A DNA stretch of 64,000 nt, from NCBI GenBank assembly GCA_964473255.1, contig CAYYOT010000018.1, positions 6,243-70,242 of the forward strand, in the 5' to 3' direction. The stretch's first letter is position 1; every line of letters starts with the position of its first letter. Under the pieces are notes generated by a model, which saw only the letters and a program-made list of their open reading frames with translations, did no database searches and was not told the DNA's origin. A program made the translations under genes and the position numbers. Positions 17,493 to 26,299 of this stretch are shown piece by piece. This DNA comes from Kuafuiihalomonas sp964473255. Its GTDB lineage: Bacteria; Myxococcota; Kuafuiibacteriia; Kuafuiibacteriales; Kuafuiibacteriaceae.

Positions 17493-17936
17493 ATGTCGGT
17501 ACGGCGAAGTGAAGAGTCGGTCGTCCCCTTGCTGGAGCGGCTGCGGGAGAAGGGGTGGCGGCTCACGGCTCAGCGCCGCGCGGTGGCGCAGGCCCTCAGT
17601 GCCCTCAATCTCCATCTCACCGCCGAGGAGGTCTTCGACCGGTCGGCGGCAATTCTGCCGGAGATCAGTCGCGCAACGGTGTACAACACGCTGAACGACC
17701 TCGTCGCTCTGGGTGAAGTGAGGCTGCTCAGCTTCGATGGGGGGCAAACTCGGCGCTATGACCCCAACGCTTCGATTCCCCATCATCATCTGGTCTGCAG
17801 CAGCTGCGGCGACGTCCGCGACGTGTTGTTCGCCCAACCAGCCCCCGCACTTCCCCGTCGGGATCGAGGTGGCTATGAGGTTGCGTCAGGTCACATCGTT
17901 TACGAAGGCATTTGCGCCGAGTGTCTCCCTCGCTGA
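17493..17936 (+). CDS. Fur-family metalloregulator, PerR-like
   Basis: This 147-residue DNA-binding regulator has an N-terminal winged helix (GWRLTAQRRAVAQALSAL, then ISRATVYNTLNDLVALGEV) and a C-terminal metal and dimerisation domain. The metal-site block RYDPNASIPHHHLVCSSCGDVRDV and the final GICAEC give two CxxC zinc pairs plus the His/Asp regulatory site. The Asp in DVRDV is the PerR-like choice at the position where Fur usually has Glu, favouring a peroxide or Mn/Fe sensor. The ATG at 17493 was chosen over a frame extension to 17406 that has no family match. Confidence 0.85.
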   Translation: MSVRRSEESVVPLLERLREKGWRLTAQRRAVAQALSALNLHLTAEEVFDRSAAILPEISRATVYNTLNDLVALGEVRLLSFDGGQTRRYDPNASIPHHHLVCSSCGDVRDVLFAQPAPALPRRDRGGYEVASGHIVYEGICAECLPR

Positions 17937-18042
17937 CGGCCCGCCGTTCGAAAGTCACCGACTCGAATCCATCGGTTAGAGTTCCGTACGAATGCGGAAG
18001 AGCGCCTTGATTCGGTGGGTCGTCTGTACCCAGGGTGCAGAC

Positions 18043-20886
18043 ATGCGCGCGGCGTGCCTGCTCTTGCTCGTGTCGCTGCCCGCCCAGGCGGGTCCAGCGC
18101 CGTATCGGCCGCTCGCGCAGGAGCCGCTGGTCGTCGTCGAGGCTCTCGATGCCTCCGTCGAGCTGCACCACGAGATCCATCTCAAGTTCCGCAATGACCT
18201 CCGGGTTCGGGCCACGCCGACGGGACTGACGTCCATGGAGGAGACGGATGGGCTGCTGCCCGTGCTCGCGATCGCCGAACGGGAGCGACTCCACTTCGAG
18301 CCCCTGCTCGAGGTTCCGGGGGATAAGTTGGCCGAGCTCCTACGCCGAGCCGAAGAAGGCTCGGGGCGCGAGCAGCCGGACCTAGCCGGTATCTTTCGAG
18401 TGGCGGGCCTCGAAGAGGCCGATGGGCAGCGACTGCGGTCGGTAGCCACGGCGCTCGGTCAGACTCGGCCCGTGGAGTGGGTGCAGATCGTCGCCCTCGG
18501 AGTGCCGCCGCCGACCGACATTCCGCCGACGTCGACCGACTTCCGATTCCGTCAGATCTACGCCGACCCCCCGCCGGGGATCGACGCGGCGTTTGGAAAC
18601 GACCAGGGCTTCGATGGCTCCGGCCTGCGGATCTACGACTGTGAGTACGGGTGGGATGAGACCCATGAGGATCTCGAGGACCAACCCATCACCCGGGAGC
18701 CCGACCAGACCGTCAATCCCCAGGTACGCCAGCTGGGTTGGCAGGACCACGGCACCGCCGTGGTCGGCATCCTGGGAGCCGCCGACAACGCGTATGGCAT
18801 CACCGGAATGGCCGCTGGAGCCGAGTTTTTCTTGTATCCCGAGTGGACTCTGGAAGGGGGCTTTCGACGGGCGAGTGCGGTCGCCAACGCGATCGCCGAC
18901 GCTCGTCCGGGCGACATCGTCGTGCTCGAGATGCAGGCGGCGGGCGCGGGGGGCGGATACGTACCGGCCGAGGCGAGCCTGGCCGTGTGGCAGTCGACGC
19001 GCGTCGGGACCGATGCCGGGGTGATCGTCGTCGCTGCCGCCGGTAACGGGAACCAGAACCTCGACGGCTCGCCGTACGCTCCCTATCGAAGCCGCGGACA
19101 CAGCGGCGCGATCATCGTGGGTGCCGGGACGGCCGACGCACGGCACGATCGTCTGAGCTTCAGCACGTACGGAAGTCGCGTCGACCTCCAGGGTTGGGGA
19201 ACGGCGATCACGACGCTGGGCTACGGCCGTCTTGCTCGCTTCGGCCAAGATCCCCGGCAATCCTATACCGACAGCTTCGGCGGGACGAGCGGTGCAACCC
19301 CGATCGTCGCCTCCGCCGTGGCCTTGCTGCAGCAGTACGCGCGCGACGGACTCGGCCGACTGCTGACCGCAAAGCAGCTCCGAGACGTGCTCGTTCAAAC
19401 CGGCACGCCCCAGTCCAATCCCTCCCGGCCGATCGGTCCATTGCCCGACGTGCGAGCGGCCATGGCGGCCCTGGGTGCAAAGGTCCCTCGGATCGACGCG
19501 ATGAACGTCCCACCGGGCGTAGAGGGCTCCGCCGTGGAGCTTTCGGCGACGGCCACCGTCTCCACCGGGGAGCAGCTCACCTACCAGTGGAGCGTCGGCA
19601 GTACGGATTTGGGCGGCCCGACCGTCCGCTACACACCGCAGGATGACGGCGAGTTCGACGTGGTCCTGACCGTCACCTCGGGCAGCGGTTTGCGAGACCG
19701 GTCGAACGCAACGCTGTTCATCGAGAACGTTCCGCCCGAGATCGAGTTCCCGTCGTTCTCCCCGGCGCTGGAAGGCACGGCCTTCTCCCTGACCGCCAGC
19801 CTGCGTGATCCAGGCCGGGACACCGCGACGCTCGCATTCATTTCATCGACCGTGGACGGTACCACCGTCGAGGGCACGACCATCGAGTTCACACCGGTGC
19901 TGGCCGACGCGCGCGCCGGCAAGGCCGAAGTCCTCCTGTCGGCGACGGACGAGGACGGAGGACGGACCGAGGCCCGCCTGGAAGTACCCGTCTTCTTCGT
20001 CGACGACGATGGGGACGGGATCGCCGATAGTTGGGAGAGCACCTACGGCTACGACCCGCAGAACCCGGCCGACGCCGACGCCGACGACGATGCCGACGGA
20101 CGCACTCTCCTCGTCGAGTTCCTCGCCGACACGCATCCGGGCGAGTACGATGGTCCCCCGCTCCTGCGCCTTCTTTCACCCCTCGGAGGTCAGATCGGTC
20201 GGTCGCCCGAACTCGTCGCCGAAAACCCGATCACCTACGATGACACCTTCGAGCTCGAGTTTCGCTGGCGGTCCGGTACCGGCCCGTGGCAGTCCAGCGG
20301 CCCGGCGCTACCCACGCCGTCCTCACTGGTGACGGCGTTCGTTCCGCCGACGGACGCGTTCGCCGAGAACGAGACCGTCGCGTGGTCGGCTCGCGGCCTG
20401 GACGCCTACATGACGGGACCGGAGTCCGAGGTCGCGACCTTCCTCTACAGCGCGATCGAGGAGGCTCCCCCGGTCCCCGTCATCGAGCCGGCGCGGCTGC
20501 GGGGCGAGGGTGATGGATTCACCGCGACGCTTCGCGCATCGGTAGAGCCGGATCCCGAAGGCCAGGCGATCGACGTCGAGTTTCAGGTTCGACGGGGCGA
20601 ACGTGTGGTTCGTTCCGAAAGCTTCATCGATGTCGCCCCCGGGCCGCTGACCTACGCGCTTGTCCTGAAGGACAATCCAGAGGGCCTGACGTGGACGGCG
20701 AGGGTCCAGGATTCCCTGGGAACGGCGTCCGTTTTTGCCGAACCGGCTCCGATCGGCCCCGCATCCGAGGGGTGCGGGTGTGCGACGGCGGCGGGGGCAG
20801 ACACAAGCTGGGGAATACTGATAGGTCTCGGTTTGCTGTTGGGGCTGCGCAGAGGTCGCTCGCTCCGACCGCCAACACCGCCGTGA
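18043..20886 (+). CDS. Secreted subtilisin-like (S8) serine protease with PKD-like domains and MYXO-CTERM tail
   Basis: This is a 947-residue extracellular or surface protease. A signal peptide (MRAACLLLLVSLPAQA) follows the ATG at 18043; an ATG 51 bases upstream would spoil it. A propeptide-like region (about 20-170) precedes the S8 domain: D199 in IYDCEYG, H236 in QDHGTAVVG, oxyanion N335 in AAAGNGN and S416 in GGTSGATPIVA. Two Ig/PKD-like domains follow (about 481-650), then a calcium-binding DDDGDGIADSWE/ADADADDDADG stretch (about 653-690) and more beta domains. The end is EGCGCATAAG, a hydrophobic helix and an Arg cluster: a MYXO-CTERM signal, known in Myxococcota for surface sorting. 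The stop overlaps the next gene (GTGA). Confidence 0.92.
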   Translation: MRAACLLLLVSLPAQAGPAPYRPLAQEPLVVVEALDASVELHHEIHLKFRNDLRVRATPTGLTSMEETDGLLPVLAIAERERLHFEPLLEVPGDKLAELLRRAEEGSGREQPDLAGIFRVAGLEEADGQRLRSVATALGQTRPVEWVQIVALGVPPPTDIPPTSTDFRFRQIYADPPPGIDAAFGNDQGFDGSGLRIYDCEYGWDETHEDLEDQPITREPDQTVNPQVRQLGWQDHGTAVVGILGAADNAYGITGMAAGAEFFLYPEWTLEGGFRRASAVANAIADARPGDIVVLEMQAAGAGGGYVPAEASLAVWQSTRVGTDAGVIVVAAAGNGNQNLDGSPYAPYRSRGHSGAIIVGAGTADARHDRLSFSTYGSRVDLQGWGTAITTLGYGRLARFGQDPRQSYTDSFGGTSGATPIVASAVALLQQYARDGLGRLLTAKQLRDVLVQTGTPQSNPSRPIGPLPDVRAAMAALGAKVPRIDAMNVPPGVEGSAVELSATATVSTGEQLTYQWSVGSTDLGGPTVRYTPQDDGEFDVVLTVTSGSGLRDRSNATLFIENVPPEIEFPSFSPALEGTAFSLTASLRDPGRDTATLAFISSTVDGTTVEGTTIEFTPVLADARAGKAEVLLSATDEDGGRTEARLEVPVFFVDDDGDGIADSWESTYGYDPQNPADADADDDADGRTLLVEFLADTHPGEYDGPPLLRLLSPLGGQIGRSPELVAENPITYDDTFELEFRWRSGTGPWQSSGPALPTPSSLVTAFVPPTDAFAENETVAWSARGLDAYMTGPESEVATFLYSAIEEAPPVPVIEPARLRGEGDGFTATLRASVEPDPEGQAIDVEFQVRRGERVVRSESFIDVAPGPLTYALVLKDNPEGLTWTARVQDSLGTASVFAEPAPIGPASEGCGCATAAGADTSWGILIGLGLLLGLRRGRSLRPPTPP

Positions 20887-21359
20887 AAGACCTCACATTG
20901 AGCTACATCCTGGCGCTCGCCGGTTTCTTCACGCCGGTCGCCGGTCTGCATCGCTTCTATCTCGGGCGCCCCGGAACGGGATTCCTCTATCTCATCACCT
21001 GGGGGCTCCTGGGCATCGGTACCCTGGTCGACCTCGTGCGCATGCCGGAGATCGTCCGCGACGAAAACCGTCGGTACTGGGCGTTGACCTACGGTCCCCC
21101 GGACCTCCAGGCGCTTCCCTCGCGCTCGCGGCAGGAAGAGACGGAAGAGATGAAGATCCTGAGGGCCGCGGAGAAGAACGAAGGGTCGCTGACCGTCGCG
21201 CGGGCGAGCCTCGCGTCGGGACTCGACTTGAAACGGTGTCAGAGAATCCTCGACCGTCTCGAAAGGGACGGATTCTGTTCGCCCGACGTCTCGGAGGAAG
21301 GCAGTCGACTCTATCTGTTCACGGGCCTTCGCTCGAACAAGCCTCTGAAGCTGGACTGA
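20883..21359 (+). CDS. TM2-domain membrane protein with a C-terminal winged-helix-like domain
   Basis: The 158-residue protein starts at a GTG that overlaps the protease stop. Residues 5-55 are a TM2 domain: two membrane helices around GLHRFYLGRPGTGFLYL, with the conserved HxFYLG core and DLVRMPEIV after helix two. After a charged linker, residues about 95-158 (LTVARASLASGLDLKRCQRILDRLERDGF, then RLYLFTGL) resemble a winged helix-turn-helix in which a recognition helix is followed by a beta wing. The latter assignment rests on pattern only. The 3' end overlaps the convergent cupin-GNAT gene by 41 bases. Function unknown; coupling suggests a role linked to the protease. Confidence 0.75.
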   Translation: MKDLTLSYILALAGFFTPVAGLHRFYLGRPGTGFLYLITWGLLGIGTLVDLVRMPEIVRDENRRYWALTYGPPDLQALPSRSRQEETEEMKILRAAEKNEGSLTVARASLASGLDLKRCQRILDRLERDGFCSPDVSEEGSRLYLFTGLRSNKPLKLD

Positions 21360-22302
21360 GCGCGACCGCCCATACCCCCTTCTCTCGGCACTCGAATCCG
21401 GTCCCCTCCAGTCCGGCTTCCTCCCCGGCTCGGACGAGCAGCGTCTGCGCCGCGCCGGCGACCCACGCTGCGAATCCTGTGATCACCTCCGCGAAGCGCT
21501 CGGGGGGCAGAGTCCGAGCGAGGGTGACCGCCTCGAGATGCGCCTCGCCCTGGTCCGGGGGGCCGCAAAACGCGACGGCGCCGATCAGAGCCGAGCGAGA
21601 CCGGTCGATCACGTACCACAGCCGCCAATCTCGGGCCTCCGAGCGCCCCAACTCGTCGTAGACCGCCCGAGCGAAGTCCACGGCATAGACTCCGGCCGGC
21701 CAGTTGTCGGGCACGGTCGCCCCGAGACCGGTGCAGAGACTGCGCCGCTCGTGGAGTTCGGCATACAGGAGGTCGCGAGTCGCCGCGCGGAGCTCGAAAC
21801 CGGGCGTGACGAAGGCCGTGGGCGTCAAGCGGCGGATCGTCTCCGCCACATCTGGATAGTCGCGGGCCAGAGCCTCATAGCGCCCGAGTTCGAAATCATC
21901 CCGGTCGAAGCCCGGAGACATCGTGGTCCCCATCAGCGCGAACCGCCCTCCGGCGCGCAGGACGCCCCCCTGCCATACGCCGCCCGGAACCAGCAACTGG
22001 GGCACGTGGCCCGCGGCCAGGTCGCGCCCCAACGTGATGACTTCCCACGCTCCGCGGGGATGAAGCAGCGTGAGCTCGACGGGGTCGCCGTCGTAGAAGT
22101 GATACATCTCGTCGCTGCGCAGTCGATGCAGGAGTGAACGAGAATCCGGCGCCAATAGGTAATAGATCGCCGTCTGCAGGCTGCGGCTGATTCCCTCCCC
22201 GGTGCGCGTCATCTGGGCGCTGCGATGGGTTTCTCGATAGTACCCCCCTTCGAATCCGAGGGGACGAAGGTCGAGCATCCGAATCAGGCGATCGGCAGCC
22301 AT
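21319..22302 (-). CDS. Fusion of a cupin_5 (DUF985) domain and a GNAT-like acetyltransferase
   Basis: The 327-residue protein has an N-terminal cupin_5 domain (about 1-150): DRLIRMLDLRPLGFEGGYYRETHRS, IYYLLAPDS, HRLRSDEMYHFYDGDPVEL and GTTMSPGFDRDDFELG, all typical of this family. The C-terminal part (about 160-315) reads FELRAATRDLLYAELHERRSL, WLWYVIDRS-like WRLWYVIDRS, LIGAVAFCGPPDQGEAHLEAVTL and ends FECREKGVWAV, a RimJ/RimL-like GNAT pattern. The ATG at 22302 begins exactly where the cupin family begins; an ATG at 22356 would add 18 residues. Substrates of both domains are unknown. Confidence 0.8.
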   Translation of the reverse strand: MAADRLIRMLDLRPLGFEGGYYRETHRSAQMTRTGEGISRSLQTAIYYLLAPDSRSLLHRLRSDEMYHFYDGDPVELTLLHPRGAWEVITLGRDLAAGHVPQLLVPGGVWQGGVLRAGGRFALMGTTMSPGFDRDDFELGRYEALARDYPDVAETIRRLTPTAFVTPGFELRAATRDLLYAELHERRSLCTGLGATVPDNWPAGVYAVDFARAVYDELGRSEARDWRLWYVIDRSRSALIGAVAFCGPPDQGEAHLEAVTLARTLPPERFAEVITGFAAWVAGAAQTLLVRAGEEAGLEGTGFECREKGVWAVALSPASEACSSEGP

Positions 22303-22384
22303 GGTGCTTTCGTCGCCTCGCCGAACGACAAGATCAACGGATCGATGCGCCTTCATCGTTCTCGGTCTCGGACTGCGCTAAGCT

Positions 22385-24307
22385 GTGGCCATGGGGTCAC
22401 CGCTTTGGGACCAGGGCGCCTTCGAGCGTCGAAAGACGTCGCCGGCCGAATGCGTGCGTTCGATACAGTCCGGACAGCGCGTCTTCATCGGCTCGGGATC
22501 CAGCGAACCGGAAGCGCTCGTCCGCGCGATGGTGGCTCGGGCCGGCGAGCTCTCGGATGTCGAAGTCGTTCACCTTCTGACCATGGGCGACGCACCTTAT
22601 ACGGACCCCAAACTACAAGATAGCTTTCGACCGAACGTCTGGTTCATTGGTCAGAACATGCGTCGCGTGGTCAACGAGGGCCGGGCCGACTACACGCCGG
22701 TTCATCTGAGTGAGGTCCCCGAGCTCATGGAGTCGGGGCGTTGTCGGATCGATGTCGCCCTCTTGACCCTCTCGCCGCCCGACCGCCACGGCTACTGCAG
22801 CTTCGGAACCCACGTGGACGTCCAGCCCGCCGCCCTGCGCTCGGCGCGGACCGTCGTCGCGGAGATCAACGCCTCGATGCCCCGGACGCTTGGCGACACT
22901 CTGGTCCACGTCGACCAGATCGGCGCCTGGTGTGAAACGACGACCCCCCTGCCCGAGCATGCCGCCGGAGAGCCCGATGAAGCCGCCGTACGCATCGCCG
23001 GTTTGATCGCACGCCTCGTGGAGCACGAGAGCTGCCTTCAGCTGGGGATCGGCGAGATCCCGCAGTCGGTTCTCCGCTACTTGGTCGACAAGCGCGAGCT
23101 CGGGCTCCACACCGAGGCGTTCAGCGAAGAAGCGATTCCGCTCGTTCGCGACAAGGTCATCACGAACACGAAGAAGCGCTACCTACCGGGCAAGACCGTG
23201 ACCAGCTTCGCCTTCGGTACCCGAGCGCTCTACGACTACGTGCACGACAACCCGTCGCTATCCTTCAAACCCACCAACATCGTGAACGATCCTCGCCTCA
23301 TCTCAATGAACGACCGCGTAGTCGCCGTGAATTCGGCGCTGCAGGTCGACATCACGGGGCAGGCGGCCTCCGAAGGCGTCGGCTATCGGTTCTCCGGCGG
23401 TATCGGGGGTCAAGTCGACTTCATGCGCGGGGCGGCCATGAGTCGGGGGGGCAAGCCGATCATCGCCCTTCCGGCCACCCTCGACGAGGGCGCCGATAGT
23501 CGCATTGTCTCCCATCTGGCAGAAGGGAGCGGCGTCGTCATCACTCGCGCCGACATTCACTACGTCGTGACGGAGTTCGGCATCGCCTACCTCCATGGAA
23601 AAACGATCCGCGAGCGAGCCATGGCCTTGATCAACATCGCCCATCCGTCGTTTCGCGCCGAGCTCTTCCGCGAGATGGTGCGGCGCCACTACATGACGGG
23701 CGGCGAGCAAATCCTCCGCCAGAAGCTCGACCGCTATCCCCACGACATGGTGCACACCCATCGTTTCGGCGACGTCGAGCTGGAAGTGCGACCGATTCAA
23801 ACCGCCGACGAACGCACCCTCCAGGAGTTCTTCTACTCCCACCGCCCGGATACGGTGTACGCGCGATATTTCAGCCACAAGAAACAGCTCGGGCACCGCG
23901 AGGCCTCCGAACTCTGCGCCCTCGACTACGAGGCGCGCATGGCGTTGGGGGCCTTCGAGAAGCAGGGCGCGGGCGAACGGCTCGTCGGTATCGCACGGTA
24001 CAGCTTGAACCCGCGAACGAACCGCGCCGAGACCGCGGTGGTGATCCACGAGGACCTCCGCCGTCGGGGACTGGCCACGTATCTGCTTTTGCAGCTCGAA
24101 GACCGGGCCCGAGCACAGGGCATCGACGGCTTCGAGGCCGAGATCCTTCCCGACAACCGGGCCATGCAGGAAGTGCATCGGCGTCTCAACCATCGCGTGA
24201 GCTACGTTCCGGCCGAAGACGTCTTCAAGGTCGAAGTGGACTTCCGCGATGCGCCCGAGGGCGTGGGCGCGGAGCCGAGCCCCAACGCAAGCCCAAGCTT
24301 GGTCTAG
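22385..24307 (+). CDS. Acetyl-CoA hydrolase/CoA-transferase family protein fused to a GNAT domain
   Basis: The 640-residue protein starts at GTG 22385. Residues about 20-430 form a two-lobed acetyl-CoA hydrolase/transferase: GSGSSEPEALV, SPPDRHGYCSFG, LQLGIGEIPQSVL, GLHTEAFSEEAI (the Glu is the expected catalytic residue forming the glutamyl-CoA thioester), GGIGGQVDFMRGA and FGIAYLHGKTIRERA. Residues about 455-605 form a GNAT acetyltransferase with VVIHEDLRRRGLATYLL as the acetyl-CoA loop. Such fusions occur in several bacterial phyla; whether the GNAT part modifies the enzyme or a partner is unknown. It likely interconverts acyl-CoA and acid. Confidence 0.87.
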   Translation: MAMGSPLWDQGAFERRKTSPAECVRSIQSGQRVFIGSGSSEPEALVRAMVARAGELSDVEVVHLLTMGDAPYTDPKLQDSFRPNVWFIGQNMRRVVNEGRADYTPVHLSEVPELMESGRCRIDVALLTLSPPDRHGYCSFGTHVDVQPAALRSARTVVAEINASMPRTLGDTLVHVDQIGAWCETTTPLPEHAAGEPDEAAVRIAGLIARLVEHESCLQLGIGEIPQSVLRYLVDKRELGLHTEAFSEEAIPLVRDKVITNTKKRYLPGKTVTSFAFGTRALYDYVHDNPSLSFKPTNIVNDPRLISMNDRVVAVNSALQVDITGQAASEGVGYRFSGGIGGQVDFMRGAAMSRGGKPIIALPATLDEGADSRIVSHLAEGSGVVITRADIHYVVTEFGIAYLHGKTIRERAMALINIAHPSFRAELFREMVRRHYMTGGEQILRQKLDRYPHDMVHTHRFGDVELEVRPIQTADERTLQEFFYSHRPDTVYARYFSHKKQLGHREASELCALDYEARMALGAFEKQGAGERLVGIARYSLNPRTNRAETAVVIHEDLRRRGLATYLLLQLEDRARAQGIDGFEAEILPDNRAMQEVHRRLNHRVSYVPAEDVFKVEVDFRDAPEGVGAEPSPNASPSLV

Positions 24308-25283
24308 AGAGGGGGCCGCAGCAGGACCTTACCGCGAACCCGCCGCTGGCGAAGACGGTCGAGCGCTTCGGCCGCCGCTTCCAGCGGCAAGATATCGTCG
24401 ACGTGGACCCGAACCCGTCCCGCCTCCAGCCAGCGGAAGAGCTCTCCCACGTGCTGTCGATGGCGTTCGGGCTGTCGCTTGACGAAGGCTCCCCAGTACA
24501 CTCCGCGTACATCGTTCCCCTTGAGGAGCAGAAGGTTCGCAGGAAGCCGCGGAATGGTGCCGGAAGCGAAGCCAACGACGAGCAATCGGCCGCCCCAGGC
24601 CGTGGCCCGGAGCGCAGGCTCGGTACGCATTCCACCGACCGGATCGAAGACCACGTCTGCTCCTCGACCGTCCGTCAGTTCTCGGACCCGCGACTTGAGA
24701 TCGTCTCGATCGTAGAAGATGATCTCGTCGGCCCCTTGACGCCGACAGTGCTCCGCCTTGTCTTCACTGGAGACGGCGGCCAGCACTCGGGCCCCGGTCG
24801 CCTTTCCCACCTGGACTGCGGCCGTCCCCACTCCGCCGGCCGCCCCGAGAACGAGCAGCGTCTCCCCCGGGGCGAGCCCGCCCCGATCCTCCAGTGCGTG
24901 CTTGGCCGTGCCGTAGGTCAAGAGCATGGCGGCCGCATCTTCGAGAGAGACCGCCTCGGGAACGCGCAAAGTGGAGGTCGCGGGCACTTCGACGTACTGC
25001 GCGTAAGCTCCGTAGGAGACGTTTCCGACGACCCTGTCCCCCACCGAGCGGTCGGCCACCCCCGGCCCCAGCTGAACGACTCGCCCCGCGAATTCGAGTC
25101 CCGGCACGAACGGTAGCGGAGGCTGAACCTGATAGCGACCGGCGGTCATCAGGACATCGGGATAGTTGCCGCCCGACGCTCGTACCTCCACCCCACGCAG
25201 CCCGGGCCCCGCTACGGAATGCCGAGCCGCAGCGACACCAAGACTGCGGGCGACCCGTGCTCGAGGCAGACGATGGCCTTCAC
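24304..25283 (-). pseudogene. Zinc-type quinone oxidoreductase (MDR family), frameshifted near 25214-25216
   Basis: This is an NADPH:quinone reductase/crotonase-type medium-chain dehydrogenase. The main frame (from 25191) gives ASGGNYPDVLMTAGRYQ, FVPGLEFAGRV, LGAAGGVGTAAVQVGKATGA (NADPH Rossmann loop) and ends VRGKVLLRPP. Its N-terminus is missing about 30 residues. These are present in another frame from GTG 25283: MKAIVCLEHGSPAVLVSLRLGIP, then TAG. Adding one base at about 25215 joins this to VAGPGLRGVEVRASGG, a normal family sequence. The GTG at 25283 overlaps the upstream hydrolase stop (GTGA), supporting the longer original gene. No structural zinc cysteines are seen, as usual for quinone reductases. 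Confidence 0.82.
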
Positions 25284-26251
25284 GACGAATCCGTAGACCT
25301 CATGGTTCGTTCGACGGCCGGAAGACGACGCATGAAGTCGTCGGCCCGGTCGAGGACGGGGTCCGGGCGACGCACCCACGTGAAGTGCACCTGCTCGTCG
25401 ACGAGTTCGGGGATGACGACATGGGCGCGGCGCACCCGCTCACGCGGAAGCTTGTTCGCGAAGTCGCGGACCGCTGATTGGGGGGCGTAGATGCGGTCGC
25501 CCGCCAGAGAGAGGCTGAGCACGGGCAGGGAGGCTCCGGCGAGAACGCTCTCGGCGTCGTAAGAGCCGGATAGAACGTAGCGACCGGTTCGGGCCTGTCG
25601 AGTGAAGTCCGTCATGAGTCCCGCCGACTCGAGCGTGCCGAAGCCCAAATAGCGCCCCGGAAAGAAGCCCAGCGCGCGCGCGCTGAGCCCCCAGAAGGTG
25701 GTGAGCGCATAGACGAGCGGGCCACTACGGCCCCAGTTCCGGTAGTGCACGGAAGACGACGAGACCAGGACCAGGCCCTCCGCCAAGTGCGGGCGCTGGG
25801 CGAGGACCATGGAGCCCAACACTCCGCCCAGGCTGTGACCGAAGAGGACGCGCGGCGCGTGGGGAAGCCGCCGGCCGACGACCTGCAGCAATGCGGGCAG
25901 GTCCTTGTCGATGATGTCGAGATAACCGTAGTCGATCCCAGGACGCGGTCGAACGTCGCTCGTGCCGTGTCCACGCTGGTCGGCGACCACCAGATCATAG
26001 CCGCGCTGATTAAAGCCGGCGGCGAGGCGGTAGTAGTAGCTTGCGCCGACGCCCAAGGCGGGGAGAAGAACGACGACGGGCCGGCGACGACGACTCGTGC
26101 CGGAGAACAGCCGGGCCGAGAACCGATGGCCGTCGTTGGCCGCGACCGGTAGGTCCTCGCCGTCCCCCTCGCGCCGTGGGTCGACCGACCCTCGTTCGCT
26201 CGGGCGAAGGGACGAGTCGAGTCTCACCTTCCAACGATACCACAGCCGCAC
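25280..26251 (-). CDS. Alpha/beta-hydrolase
   Basis: This 323-residue hydrolase has an N-terminal basic segment (MRLWYRWKVRL) and the canonical fold. VVLLPALGVGASYYY is the oxyanion region, VADQRGHGTSDVRP follows, and FGHSLGGVLG carries the nucleophile Ser. LSLAGDRIYAPQSAV carries the acid and the histidine is in the C-terminal EQVHFTWV. The closest textual match is the family of serine hydrolases annotated as alpha/beta fold hydrolase or lysophospholipase-like; substrate unknown. GTG 26251 is used; a GTG at 26227 is also possible. The last gene bases overlap the start of the quinone oxidoreductase, so the two form one unit. Confidence 0.82.
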   Translation of the reverse strand: MRLWYRWKVRLDSSLRPSERGSVDPRREGDGEDLPVAANDGHRFSARLFSGTSRRRRPVVVLLPALGVGASYYYRLAAGFNQRGYDLVVADQRGHGTSDVRPRPGIDYGYLDIIDKDLPALLQVVGRRLPHAPRVLFGHSLGGVLGSMVLAQRPHLAEGLVLVSSSSVHYRNWGRSGPLVYALTTFWGLSARALGFFPGRYLGFGTLESAGLMTDFTRQARTGRYVLSGSYDAESVLAGASLPVLSLSLAGDRIYAPQSAVRDFANKLPRERVRRAHVVIPELVDEQVHFTWVRRPDPVLDRADDFMRRLPAVERTMRSTDSS

Positions 26252-26299
26252 ACGTCGTTACGGCTTGTCTGTCGTCCCCAACTCCGAGAGGGAGCTAGC

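Noticed and set aside
19995..20100. Asp-rich repeats in the protease as a separate tandem repeat
   Set aside because: They are a calcium-binding DxDxDG domain within the protein, with codon-level variation, not a DNA repeat of interest.
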